From Portunus trituberculatus (lineage: Eukaryota; Arthropoda; Malacostraca; Decapoda; Portunidae): a stretch of DNA of 64,000 nt. Numbering within the stretch: position 1 is the stretch's first letter; each line of letters begins with the position of its first letter. The notes beneath the pieces were generated by a model, which did no database searches, was not told where the DNA came from, and saw nothing but the letters and a program-made list of their open reading frames with translations. The stretch is taken from the NCBI RefSeq assembly GCF_017591435.1, contig NC_059293.1:21488589-21552588 (forward strand), given 5' to 3'. The position numbers were made by a program, and so were the translations under genes. Below, piece after piece: positions 10,991-24,043 of this stretch.

Positions 10991-13801
10991 CCTTATTAAA
11001 CCTGACATTTTCCTTGATTCAGTATCGCTACTATGGGCTGAAGGTGGTGAAGGCCTGTGTGGAGGAGGGAGCAAACCATGTGGACATCAGTGGAGAGCCC
11101 CAGTACTTGGAGCAGGCACAGCTGGAGTACTCTGAGGCAGCACAGAAGGCGGGTGTGCATGTGGTGGGATCATGCGGCTTCGACTCCATCCCAGCTGATT
11201 TGGGCACCACTTTTTTGCAGCAGGTGTTTCCAGGTTGGTGTTGTCTCTTGCTTGTGTGTCTTTAAGTACTAAGGTTTTCAGTAATAATTAATAATTTGTG
11301 TAGTGATCTCTAATAGTTTATTGATTGCAGCTAATGTATGTTATTGTTTATTTATTTGTGTGTGTCTTGGCTTTACTAAATTTTCTTCTGCATGATTTGG
11401 CTATGGAAAGGAAACACTGGTTGGTTTTATTCCAGTATTTGTGTTTACTGTTTTTTTTTTCTACATTCACCAAGTTATTTATTTATTTTATTAGATTTTC
11501 TTCATCTAATTATGTGTGTTGTGTGTTGAGGTATGCATCACCTGACCTGACTTACCCCCACAGGAGATGTGAACTCCGTGGAGGCTGTTGTTACTACGGA
11601 TGATGATTCAGAGGTAAAGTGTGCCGGGTTTTTTATGTGTAATCCAGCAACAGCTTATCCAATGAATTATTAGAGTGATAACATATATAAGATCCATTAT
11701 TTATGTGATTCAGTTTGTCTGTTAAAAAGGTACAAATGCTAGATTGCAGAATATATTAAGATGAAGTTGTATGTGGATCACTGAAGTATTATCATTGCAT
11801 ATCCTTTGGTGTTTCTAGTATCATTGCCTGCTGAACATCATAGTTTACTTTGATAACCTAATAATGTGGTGCCCTCAGGGTAAGGCCTCCATCAACTTTA
11901 CTACCATGGAGTGTGCAGTGCTGGGACTCACTCACAGCAAGGAGTTAAAGGGACTAAGGAAGAAGCTTTTCACAACCCAACTCCCCAAGCCTTCCTTCAG
12001 GCCTGAGCCACGGTGAGCTGCAGATCAGGTGGTGCTTAGTTTGCTGGGCTGAAAAGCACTGGTATTGTAACACTTGGATTTAGTGCTGAAATGGATCTCT
12101 GCTCTTTGTCATTAAATAAAATATATTATCTGTTGTGTTTCCAGAGGGAAGCTCTTTTATAGTGATGAGGCAAAGCGGTGGTGTGTGCCCAACATGGCGT
12201 CGGATCGCTCTGTGGTGATGAGGACTCAGAGGATCCTGTATGAGAAGGAACAGATGAGACCTACCCAGTTCCAAGTTTACTTTGGCATGACTCGCTTCAA
12301 TGCTATATTGTCCATCCTCTTTGGCATCTTGTTCTATATTCTCACTATGATTTCCTTCACCCGCAGTCTTTTGCTGAAGGTAAGACACATTACATGGTCT
12401 CCTGATATGTGATCCTCAACACAACCTAGTGAAATATATGAGAATGACACACTAACACATTAAGATAATATAAATTTGATACATTTTGTGGTCTTATGAT
12501 GTGTGATTGATCCTTACCTCAATGCAGTTAAATAAGGACTAATGGGTCTCTCTAACATGATATTGTAGTGATGTAGGTTTGCAGTTGAAAGAATACATGG
12601 ATGTTATTTGAACATAATGACTTATATAGCTTGCGATGAACTGTATTGAAGGGATATGATCATTTTCATTCCTTCTCTTGAATCAGGAGTGTATCATGTT
12701 TTGAACTAGAGCATATTAATGGAGGTAGTGATGTTAATAAACTACCACTAAACCTTAATGGTCAATTTTTACAAATTCCACAGTATCCTGAATTCTTCAC
12801 TGGAGGAGTGGTCACCCGCCAGGGACCCAAACGCTCTGATCTGACAGGGTTGAAGTTTTTGGTTGTGCTGACAGGAAAGGGCTGGGACAAAAAGCTTGAG
12901 GATCCTGCACAGCAACACACTGATCCACCAAATGTCACCAAGACTGTCAAGGTAAGCAACTTGCCCACTCATCCAATAAGAACATAAAAAAATCAGAAAA
13001 GTTTCAAAAAGCCACTTGGCATACATGTGTCAGTCCCTGCATGAAACATACTTACCCGTCTCCACCTACCATCCTCATCCATAAATTTGTCTGATGTTGC
13101 ATTAAAGTTTCCGAATGACTCAGCACTATCTGATTACTGAATGTACTCCATTTATCCGATAGGTGATAATTCTGTGTTGCATGTAGAGATTAACTTCATT
13201 GGTCTTGAAGCTATGACAGCATTATTTGAGTGACTTGCTATTGTGATGACTTTGACCTTACAGGTGAAGGGGCCTGACCCTGGCTACTTTGGCACTGCTA
13301 TCCTGGTCACACAGAGTGCCTTGACCATCCTGGAGGAGAAAGACAAGCTGCCACAAGAGTAAGTAGTTACTGTATTATAACTTTAATCACAATATACCCA
13401 TCTATATACTTGATATTGTTACTGTGAATGAGGGTAAGGCACCTACATATTTGAAATTATAATGAGTATTTTTTTGTTTTTATTTATTTTTTTTATTTAT
13501 CTGTCTGTTTATATAGCAGACTGGCAATCCCACATGAGGTTTCCCTGACAAAGCATCACACACTTAGACACAACATTCAAATTCCTATCTCTGTCAGTGC
13601 CTTGTGCAGAAGGATAACCTGGTGAACTACTGTACTATTCCCCAGGAGCCTAGGTAGTCTGATTTAACTATCAAATCTTCTGATGCACTTTCTTCTTTTT
13701 TTGACAGGGGTGGTGTGTTCCCTCCAGGGGCAGCCTTCCTCAAGACCTCCCTGCGTCAGCGCTTGGAAGAGAAAGGCATCCATTTTACTGCTGATGAGTA
13801 A
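9271..13801 (+). CDS. SCCPDH: Saccharopine dehydrogenase-like oxidoreductase
   Basis: Homologue of animal SCCPDH, a putative NAD(P)-binding oxidoreductase linked to lipid droplets and membranes; its reaction is not established. Nine exons: 9271-9342, 10458-10667, 11023-11233, 11564-11613, 11879-12012, 12145-12379, 12784-12951, 13264-13358, 13708-13801. Phases close to 422 residues, close to the usual 429. Exon 1 has the Rossmann glycine motif (VVLGATGYTG). Exon 2 ends VVINCVGP, exon 3 carries DISGEPQYLE and GSCGFDSIPADLG, the family signatures. Exon 6 contains a hydrophobic stretch (ILFGILFYILTMI), the usual membrane segment. Exons 8-9 end with VKGPDPGYF and GGVFPPGAAF. AATAAA lies at 14070-14075. 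The start Met is the first codon before the glycine motif. Confidence 0.95.
10948..10987. repeat. (CT)n tract in SCCPDH intron 2
   Basis: A pure CT run ending about 35 bases before the exon 3 acceptor at 11022. It supplies a very long pyrimidine-rich tract on the transcribed strand. Confidence 0.9.
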
Positions 13802-14939
13802 TAATAATGTGGAGATGTTATAAAAGTCTTCCTTGGAGTGACCATGTTTGTCACACTGCTACAGGGTGTACTTACAGTGTTGTATTATGGCATTATATAC
13901 TTTTCTGGGAATAGCTTTGGCTTTTCACATATATATTAACTGTGCTGCCAAGTTCTGGTAGTGATCATAGTGAGTGCTATGGCTGTGAATTATATAACTA
14001 TTTCATTGTTCTGTGTATTTTTCTATTAGAAGTTTTGATGTATCTAAGTATAGGATTAACTGAACAAATAATAAATGAGAAGCATTGAACTTGTTTTTTA
14101 CATCCAGAAAGCCTGTGTTTAGAGTAGGGAGTGAAAGGAATCCAGTTTGTGGCTAGTAGCTACTCCAGTAATGGTAATGTAACAAGTAAGGAAGTGTAAA
14201 AGATCAAAATCAGGCTTATTTCCCCAATTTAGTTATATCTTGGCTGGATTAGGATCAAAATCAGACTCGTTTACAAGTACTACTACACTGTAGTCACATT
14301 ATAGTTTTAGTATAGACTGGATGACACCAAATGTCCTCAAACCTTCCCCCTGCAGCTGCAACCTATTCATTGCTGCATAAAAGACTAGTTGATACGAATT
14401 ACGTAAACTCGAGCTCTAAAGAGGTGAAGCTAGAGCATATCCTTCCACTCAGCCTTCTACCTCGTATAATTCTTGGTGGATTAACTTATCGGCAGTAAAA
14501 GTTTCCATATGAAAGGTGGGGTATACCTTACCGTTAAGGATCATATGAGGAGGAAGGCTGAGTGGAAAAGAGCACATCTGGCTCCCTGATTGTGTAGCTC
14601 AAGTTTACAAGTTTGCCAGCGTTTTAAAATGGTCTATCTTAGATGTACTAAGTAAAATATCTTTACCCGCATATGTTGTATATGGTACTATAGCATGTTT
14701 TGTGATTAATCATTGGTGAAATATGTGTTCTTGTTAGTTACGCACAGGGACAGGCATTTATTTTCCCCACGTGCTATTGTTTAGGTTACTTTCATCTAAT
14801 CTCCAATTATGTATTTATGCATATTTCTCTCTCTAACAAACGACACATCTCTACCAACACAACTAAAAAGTCATATTATCTTAAGTTGTATATAAACTAT
14901 CTTATTCTAGGTTAAAAACATAGATAATTATAAGGTAAG
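13802..14939. other. SCCPDH 3' UTR and spacer
   Basis: The 3' UTR probably runs to about 14100, after AATAAA at 14070-14075. Beyond it no gene is seen. A small inverted-repeat element occupies about 14395-14612. Confidence 0.55.
14395..14612. mobile_element. Small inverted-repeat element (MITE-like)
   Basis: Two arms of about 85-90 bases are imperfect reverse complements. 'cttccactcagccttctacc' near 14448 pairs with 'gaggaaggctgagtggaaaa' near 14548, and 'acgtaaactcgagct' near 14400 pairs with 'agctcaagtttaca' near 14597. No open frame is present. It could be a MITE or a folded RNA-producing hairpin. The ends and target duplication are not clear. Confidence 0.55.
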
Positions 14940-15081
14940 CAGTGACACTCCGAGGAGCGAGACAGCCAGACGGCCCTTACGTGTTGTCCAGCTGGCCTGC
15001 TATCAGTGCCGAGGGTGGTGACAGACGATGATGGCTAGATAAGTGTTTCTACGCCCTTGGATTCACCTCTTGTACAACTAG
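14940..15081 (+). other. Probable non-coding first exon of TSR1
   Basis: A GC-richer stretch upstream of TSR1 ends with 'caactag|gtaagt', a strong splice donor at 15082. It contains no usable start codon that stays open. The first coding exon has its own acceptor just before the start codon ('cttggcag' ending 15460), so an upstream 5' UTR exon is expected and this is the best candidate. The 5' limit is a guess. Confidence 0.45.
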
Positions 15082-15467
15082 GTAAGTAGTTAAAGTAATT
15101 ATGAGTAATGTCATACACTGAAGTATTAAGCAGCGCCTCAGTTATGTGTAGTGTTGTGGGTGTGCCAGTGGCGGGTCATCAGTCACCACGAGGGTCACTG
15201 TGGCCCTCCAGATGCTCGGTGCCTTGATCTCATAATGACCTGCTTGCTGTCACTTCTGCCAGCCGTGTAACACCGGGACTTCCTGGTGCTCTCTGCCACA
15301 ATCTCTCGTAATGAACCCCTGCTGGATCCTCAAACTGTCTCCCCGTAGGATTACATATTGCTAAGGGTTCCAGATGCCCTCTGCTGCAACCTCTTGTTGT
15401 GACATCCCCGCTGCTTCCTCAGACTCTCTCCCCCTACTAACAGACTAATTGTCTTGGCAGGTTCACC

Positions 15468-17993
15468 ATGGCGATGTCCCAAGCACATCGACCCTCGGCT
15501 CTCAAGCAGCAGAACAAAAAACACAGAACCCTCGGCCACAAATCCAAGAGTAGCATTGCCAAAAGTAACAAAGGTAAGTTGTTTTCTTTTTATTGAGTGG
15601 AAATTTGTTTGAAGGAGAGAATAAAAGTGTCAGTGGCAGTGGTGTAGCCTGGGGAGGGGTGGAGGGGGCGGTCCGTCCTGGTTGTATTTTTTAGGGGTGA
15701 CACAATTGGTCTTCTCAGTTGTCAGTGTTACATTATCAGACCTGTGTGTGCTATTGATAATTAGGCCTAGGCACCTACTCTTGATACACAAACCTAGCTG
15801 CATCTTCATTCATTAAAAAAAATGGCTAATTTGGTCAGGGCGGCAAAAATGCTAACTATGCTGTTGGTCAATGGTTATGTTAATCATTTAGTGCAAGCAT
15901 GAATTCTTTTAATATTAAGCATCTTTATCATAGCATTCTTCTTTCTCAATATCAGATAGCCATATACACTTCAAATAGCTCATGATTGTCTTTCAACATG
16001 CATTCTGAAGACACACATCTCATTCCTTCCTTCAGGTAGAGTTGCTGCAAAGAACTTGAGTAAAAAGATCAAGTTTGAACTCAACAGAGAGCAGCGGAAG
16101 AATCAGGCCAAACAGATCCGAGCATCAAAGAAGGAGGAGGCAGCCTTTCGGAAGCGTTCACTTGGCACTCAGTTCAAGCCTCCCTTCCTGGTGAGTGTGG
16201 TGCCGCTCAGTCCCTCCATCAACCCCAGGTCGGTGCTTGTTGCCCTTGGAGAGTGTGATGAGGGAGCCACAGTGAGCACCAGTCCCCAGGGCATCACACA
16301 CATCAGGTGAGTGTTAGGAGATTCAGCCCAATCCAGTAGTGGGCATGGGATTGAGAGCCTTTGTATTGACTCCCACTTTTGTCTATATTTCTTGTTCTTT
16401 TTGTTTGTATTCTTCTATTCTTGATATATCTTGTTTTGTCTTTTTTTTCCAAATTTTGATCATATATTTTTTTTCTTTATTCATATCTGGTGAACTGTTT
16501 GTCCTGTCACTTTTTGTTATCTTTTGAGCAATGACACAATACATGAATTCAGAATCAGCTGTATAGAGAAGAAATAGACAAAGCTTACTTTACTGCCCTC
16601 ACAATGTAGCTACATTTACTATCTACATACTGCTCAACCCACAAAACTTTGTTATTTAACACCAGGAAAGTATTGTCAGTGTGAAGGCAGTCAGGGAACC
16701 AGAACTTGTATGTTTATTGCCTCAGTGAAGTAAGGAAAAAGAAAATATTCATCTATTTTAATGATACATTCTCAAATTTTTCTTGGTGAATTACAATCAG
16801 GCTTTCCTTCATTTCTCTCAGCTCTCAGCGGTTCAAGCAGAGGTTCTCATTTGTCATCCCACCGGCCAATGACTTGTATGCAATCTTGGACAGTGTAAAG
16901 GTGAGGATGCTGGCACTGACTTGATAAATGCAAGAACATTGACTCATCTACAACCAGGAGTGAAATAATGAAAGACCAGTTAGGGATTAAGATGAATATG
17001 TGCAAGGAAAGGTAATGAGTGAAGAAGTAATGGATCATGTCTAAGAATGAAAGAAAAGTTAGGAATTAAGATGACTGAACAAGTGCAAGGAAAGCCTCAT
17101 CATTCCTGAGTTTATGTGTAGTATGTGGCCAACTTTAAGCTCCTATGGTATACTGGGTCACAACATTAAGAGTATGAATAATGCATGTATGACTGTGTTG
17201 TTTTGTCTAGGCTACCCTGTGTGGGACTGCTGGCTTGCCATATAGGCTCCAGTTCACTCACAAACCATCTTACTGATCTTGCTTCTTGTGTTCCAGACCA
17301 GCGACACCTTACTGCTACTCTGGCCTGGGGAAGAAGAACTTGGTGGTGATGCTGACCTCCTACTCTCCTCCATCATGGCCCAGGGGCTTCCAACTCCTGT
17401 CCATGTTGTCACAGACCTGGAGGAGCTGGCTCAGAAGGTGTGGCTCTTCTCAGTTTGCCTAAAGATTATGCCTTTGTGAATCATGTGTTTAGTTAGTACT
17501 GTTTGCTTTGTTAGGTCAGATGCTCCAGCTGCCTATCGAAACCTTGAATTTTTTTTCATATTAGTAAAGGAGTAAGTGCAGTATTTGAAGTCACCTTGGA
17601 ACTGTTTGCTTTGTTACTTCAAATGCTTCATCTGTCTAAACCTTAAATTTTCTTCATATTAGTTAAAGGAATGAGTGCAGTATTTGAAATCACCTTGGAT
17701 GATGTGGAAAGATGCACAGGAATGATTGACACAGGCAGGTTAATGTGATGGTTTGTATAATAGTGGATGGGTATTTCATTACAGAAGCAATGGCTGAACA
17801 GAGGCAGTGATCTGTGGCTGTACTTGTGATATAAGAAAGTTAATGTAGTGACCAAATTGACAGTGTATAGTAGTAATCTTTACATCCACAATAACTTCAT
17901 TCAGAATTGTAATGCCCAAGCTCTCAGAGTGTAGTACAGTGGCCGACAAGACTTCCTTTCTACCAGGGACTGATGTGACTTAAGAGTGTGAAT

Positions 17994-18031
<38 letters not shown>

Positions 18032-18803
18032 TTATCTTGGCCGCCCCATGTGGGGTTGCTGGGCTGATCTGTAGAATTGTAAGCTTTCCTACAGCGTAAT
18101 ATGAAGAATGCTCACCTAATTGTCTTGTTAGGAGGGAGCTGTAGGCCAGGAGATGGAAACGGATGAATTGGAGCAGGATCTTGGCAGCAAGCTGTCCCTC
18201 GACCCTCAGCCAACCCACTTCAAGCCTCATGTATATCTTGTGTGCTAGCTTCATAAGAGTGTGCAGGGTGTGGACTTGTGCTGACATGGAGACCTGTTGT
18301 ACTTTGGCTTGTATTCTGAAACACTTCTGCACTTCACCTCCACTATTTCAAAAGGCTTTATTTATATTTACACAAGTTTTTAGGGTGTTTTTATGGTTCT
18401 AGAGGCAGAGTGACAAGATTTCTGCGTTATGAACTGGAGAAACACTCTTGAAAACCATGCTAATCATCTCTGTGGCCTTGGAAAATAGTCATAGTGAGAG
18501 AGCAAAGCGTTTCTGAATACAGGCCTTTGATTAATACACGTGTTAATGACCCAGTCCACCATTAACCATATTGCTAACTGTAAAGAAACTGCTGTATTGA
18601 AGTAGCTGTTTATCTTTATTCTGGAGTAGTGATAGATGCATAACTTTTCTGATGCTAGTGGCCCTTTCCCTTACCTTGAGAAAATACCTGACTAACAGTA
18701 ACAGTGATTGTTTAAACTGACCCTGTGTGGTGATTTTTTATTCAGATTTTGTCTTGTGTAGATGTGTGTGTGTGTGTATGTGTTGGTATCTGGGGGTGGG
18801 TGT

Positions 18804-18875
<72 letters not shown>

Positions 18876-21800
18876 ATATCTGGATGTGGGTGTGTGTATG
18901 TGTTGGCATCTGGATGGGTGTGTGGGGGGAATGTTTTGTCTTAGCTACCCTTCTCATGTGGTCACCATCCTAGTATGTATATTATTTCATCACATATCAA
19001 ACTTATGACATACAACCTGCACAGATAGACATGGCTGAGAATATCCATCAATGCCTTACAAACCATATCCCTCCAAACAACAGAAGAAGCACCAGATGAA
19101 GCAGAACTTGATCAAGGAGATAGAGACAAGGTTCCCAGGGTCGGCCAAGCTGCATACCGTAGAGAAGCCTCAAGACGCTCTCCTGATTCTACGACACATT
19201 GGCGCACAGAAACAGAGACCCATCTTCTTCAGGGACAACAGACCTCACATTATGGCTGAGAAACTGGAATTCTTGCCCGAGGTGAGGTGAAGGAGATTTG
19301 ATTGAGGTTGTGTAAGACTTTTTTAAAGTTTATTTGCTCCTTTTGCTTGTTTGAATTGTTGCTGGGTTTCTGAATTGAGATTTGTTTCGTGTAGTATAAT
19401 ATTTCAGGGTTTTGTTGCTTTTGTTGGTGTGTCGGCTGGACGTGTATTTTTTAAAGGAAGATTTTATTGATATAGTAAAATTTTTAAGGCTTATTTGCTC
19501 TTGTATTCTTATGGACAGTAGGTGTGTTTCTGAAATCTTGTGGAATGTCAGGTTTTGGTGATATATTATAATGTCACATGATTTTATAATAAGGTAATGC
19601 AAGTCTTCATTGTTGCATTATTCAGTTTGTACTATGATAGAATGGCAAGATTTTAACAACCTTACTGAAGTTATTTAGCTTCAAAAGAAAGAATAGTGTA
19701 ATGATTATGATCGTGATAAGCTTCTCTGGAACTCCCTGCCTGTGTCTGTATTTCCAACTTCCTATGACTTGACTTCACTCAAGAGGGAGGCTTCAAGACA
19801 TTTGTCCCTATCCTTTGGCTAATTTTATTGGCTCTCTAAGGAGACTGGCAACTGAGTGGGCCTTTTTCTTTATATTTTTGTTGCCCTTGGTCAGTCCTCC
19901 TCTCCTACATAAAAAGAAAAAAAAAAAAGCATAGCACCCGTAAAAGTAACAGTGGTGGTGGCGGTGGTGGCATTGCAGGGACCCACTGGAACATTGAGAG
20001 TGCACGGCTACCTGAGGGGCAAGCCAATCTCCGTCAATGGACTGGTGCACATTCCAGGCTGGGGAGAATTCCAAATGTCTGCCATCAGTATTTACCAGGC
20101 AGACCCGTATCCCCTGGACCGGCGCGGCAAGGAAGACAACATGATTGGCGCAGAGATAAGACTGCTGGGTGAGGCCGATTCAAACATCCAGGAAACCCTT
20201 ATATCAACAAATGAGGTGAGCCAAGCAGTTTCCTTCAGCAGATTTGTAGCTTGGTAATTATGATGCTAATGCTGGGTTTGTGAAGTCAGTACCATGATGC
20301 ATTTCCATATTCATTCTGCTTAGTAATTGGTGATTTTATACGGCTTCAGAAACTTATATGGGGGAATAAAATAGTGAAGATTGTTTCTTTTAATCTTCTG
20401 ACCTCCATAGACCCTTTCTAATGTAAATGAAATTGTCTAATAACTCCCAAAGTTTAAGGTAAAAATGCATCCCGTTACTGAAAGGGTTAATCTATAAGGA
20501 ACCTGGCAATCGAGTGAGCCCTTTTATTATTCTTTTGGTATTTTTTATTCCCCTTGGCTAGCTACTCCTCTTGCATAAAGAAAATAAATAAAAAATAACA
20601 GTTGCTAGACATGTCAGAAGGGCGATAAGTTATGTACATGAATGAATTACTGTCGGTAGGTTGACCCAATGGAAGGGGAGCAGACCTGGCCAACGGAGGA
20701 GGAACTTGCTGAGGCTGAGAAGTTCACGGCTCCCAAGACACGCACCAAGCGGGTTCCTAAGGGCACCTCAGACTACCAAGCTGCCTGGATTGTTGACAGT
20801 GACAATGGTAGGCACACAGAGGCATTAAATTTTCACCAATCTCTTTCAGAATGCTTACCACCAATACCAGTCGTTAATCCCTTCAGTACCATGACACATT
20901 TCCATATTAATATTAGTTACTATTTGGTGACTCTTTACAGCTTCAGAAATTTACATAGGTGATTAATATAGTGAAGGCTCTGGCCATTAATCTTCTGACC
21001 TCCATAGACCCTTCCTAATGTCAATAAAATGGTCTAATCGTACACAAATCTCAAGGTAAAGATGTGCCGCAGTATTGAAGGGGTTATTTGTTGTATTTGA
21101 TATGGTTTAAACTCCTTCAGTACCAGGACATATTTTATTATTCATTCTGCTTACTATTTGGTGATTTCATACTGCTTCAGAAACTTATGTGGGGGATTAA
21201 AAAGCAAAGACTGGCCATTAATTTTCTGATCTCCATAGATCCTTCCTAATTTCAATAAAATCATCTAATGACACCAACAATTCATGATAAAAATGCATTC
21301 CAGTACTGAAGGGATTGAAAGTACCCTTGCTTATATTTTTTACAATTATTAAAGCTGTAACATAAAGAAAGCATTAGTGATCAAAATAAGAATGCTGGTG
21401 ATGACTAATATGGAAGAATGTATTATTAAGTCAATTATTATGGCCTAAAATGATATTGCTTGTATTGGGCAACAGAAGAGGGAAGCATTGGTGACGATGA
21501 GGATGATGGAGACGATAGTAACATGGAGGAATATGCCCCGGTGGACGCCATATCTCAAGACGGCATGTCTCAGGACGACGGCAATGATGAGGATGAGGAG
21601 AGCGACGAGGAGTACGAGACAGTGACAGTGACAGAGAACGAAGGTGCCAACTATGATGAGAAGGTGGACTATGGAGAGGAGATGGGTGCCCTGCAGAAGA
21701 TGAGAGGTGAGTTGTTGGCAGTGTGTGAAGGTGTTGATATGTTGTGGTGATGGCAGTATGGGAAGATGTTGATATGCTGTGATGATGGCAGTGTGTAAAG

Positions 21801-23980
21801 GTGTTTTTATGCTGCTTTTCATGTAAGAGGGGCACTGAGAGAGATAGGAAAGAAATATAAAGGTCCAGTGAGGTATTAGTTTTAAAAGAAAGGCTAAAAA
21901 GTATCATTTAGTGTTTATTAAGATACATCAGTTAAAATCATCTTCATGCACACCAGTTTTGAATCTCCATAGACAACGACAATTCAGTGTTAAAGAACCA
22001 TGAAAATCTGTGATGTTCCCAATTCTTGACTTGCTAAAGAACTACTGTTTAGTGTTACAGAGGCATGAGATGGCACTTTTCTTCTTTGTCTTCATGTTCT
22101 TGTTCTTGTTCCTTTTCTTCTCCTTCATCTTCATCTTTTTCTTTTTATGTTCCCAATTCTTAAATCATTGTACAACTTGCATTCATCATTACAGAGGCGA
22201 GAGAAGATGCAATGTTCCCTGACGAGGTGGACACTCCCCAGGATGTGGCGGCTCGGATCAGGTTTCAAAAGTACCGAGGCCTCCAGAGTTTCCGCACATC
22301 AGTTTGGGACCCCAATGAGAACCTGCCCCTCGACTACTCTAGGATATTCCAGTTTGAAGACTTCCAGCGTACGAGAAAGAGAGTGCTGAGGGAGGAGACT
22401 TATGGAGCTGAGGTGAAGAATGACTTGTTTTACTCTCTGACACATTATGAAGCTTTTAACCCCTTTCACTATTGGGACATAATTTGTCTTAGGATTTGTG
22501 TATGATTAGATAACATTTTTTTTTTTACATTAGGAAGGATCTATGGAGGTCAGAAGATTAATAGTCACAGTCTTTACTATTTTACTCCCCACATAAATTT
22601 CTGAAACTGCATAAAATAACCAAATAGTGAGCAGAATGAATATGGAAATGCATCATGGTACTCAAGGGATAAGATATACTTTTCTGAGAGTCATAGGTTT
22701 TTAAGTGATGTGGTGGTGATAGCGTTTTAAAGAGGATGACATAAGTATTATTCTCTGGATCTGTAATCAGGATATACAAGAAATAATGAGTTTATACTTG
22801 AAAAATTTAGGTTTAAGAAGGATAAGAAGGAATTTGTTCATGGATATAGTGGTAGAATGGAGTGACTCAGTAACCAGGTTGTTAAGGAGCTTTAAAAGAA
22901 GATTAGACAAATTTATGGATAGTTCTGATAGGTGGAAACAGATAAGCTTGTTTCATACAGAGACTGCCTCTCATTGGCCTTACAGCTTCATACAGATCCT
23001 TTATTTTCTTATGTTTGAGAGATGTGATCATGCCATGTACTTCTACTAAATGTATGGAAGCATGGACTGAGGCTGGTAATGCCTGTCTTGCCTCACAGCC
23101 TGGAGGATACTTGATGATTGACGTGAAGGAAGTGCCACATCACCTGTACAAGGAGCACATAGCCACTCACTCCCCTCTGGTGATGTTTGGCCTCCTCCCC
23201 CACGAGCAGAAGATGTCGGTGGTGAACTTCGTCGTCAAGTCCCACCCACAGGGTCACTTCCGCCCCATCAAGTCCAAGGAGCGCCTCATCTTCCACTTGG
23301 GCTTCCGTAGGTTTGCCAACTGCCCGATCTTCAGTGAACACACCACCGGCAACAAGCACAAGGTGAGGCGGCTCTTGCAGGTGGCTCAGTGATAGACTTG
23401 GTTAATGAAAGCTTATTGTTTAGTCACATGAAACTTGAAATGTGTTGATGAGAAATAGTTTGTCTTTCCTTGAGGATAAATCATAGTTTTTGTGTGTTTG
23501 TCTTTTTATTTTATTATTTTGAAGTGTTATGGGGTATATACAGTCCTAATGACTCCAAATTTTCAGTAGAACCTAAGCTCATGAAGGTGTGACATGAGGG
23601 GTTCATTATCTGCTGGTCCTGCTTTACTTACCACACATTCTCCCCTACACACAGTTTGCTCGGTACTTCCACCCAGGCAGCACCGTTGTGGCCACCATGT
23701 TCGCACCAATCACCTTCTCTCCAGCCTCAGTGCTCGTGTTCCGGGAGCGAGCGGATGGAGCGCAGGTGAGGCAGTGGAACCGAGAGAGGGGAAAAATATA
23801 CCTTGCCTGGATTCTTGGCATCAATTAGAGACTGTCTTTGTTCTTTAAAGATTGAGACGTAGAGAAAGAGAGAGATGATGTGTGTATTTACCTAGTTGTA
23901 GTTTTACAGGGCCTGGGCTTTATGCTCATGTGGTCCCGTCTCCATTTCTACACTTATCCAATTTTTCTTTAAAACTGTGT

Positions 23981-24043
<63 letters not shown>

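Noticed and set aside
18727..19008. Cys-Val and His-Thr repeat proteins at GT/CA tracts
   Set aside because: Microsatellite artefacts in introns, with no sequence beyond the repeat.
19051..19083. Start of a separate gene at MPYKPYPSKQQ
   Set aside because: The frame closes just upstream (TGA) and there is an acceptor at 19083; from there it continues TSR1 exactly. The upstream codons are intron.
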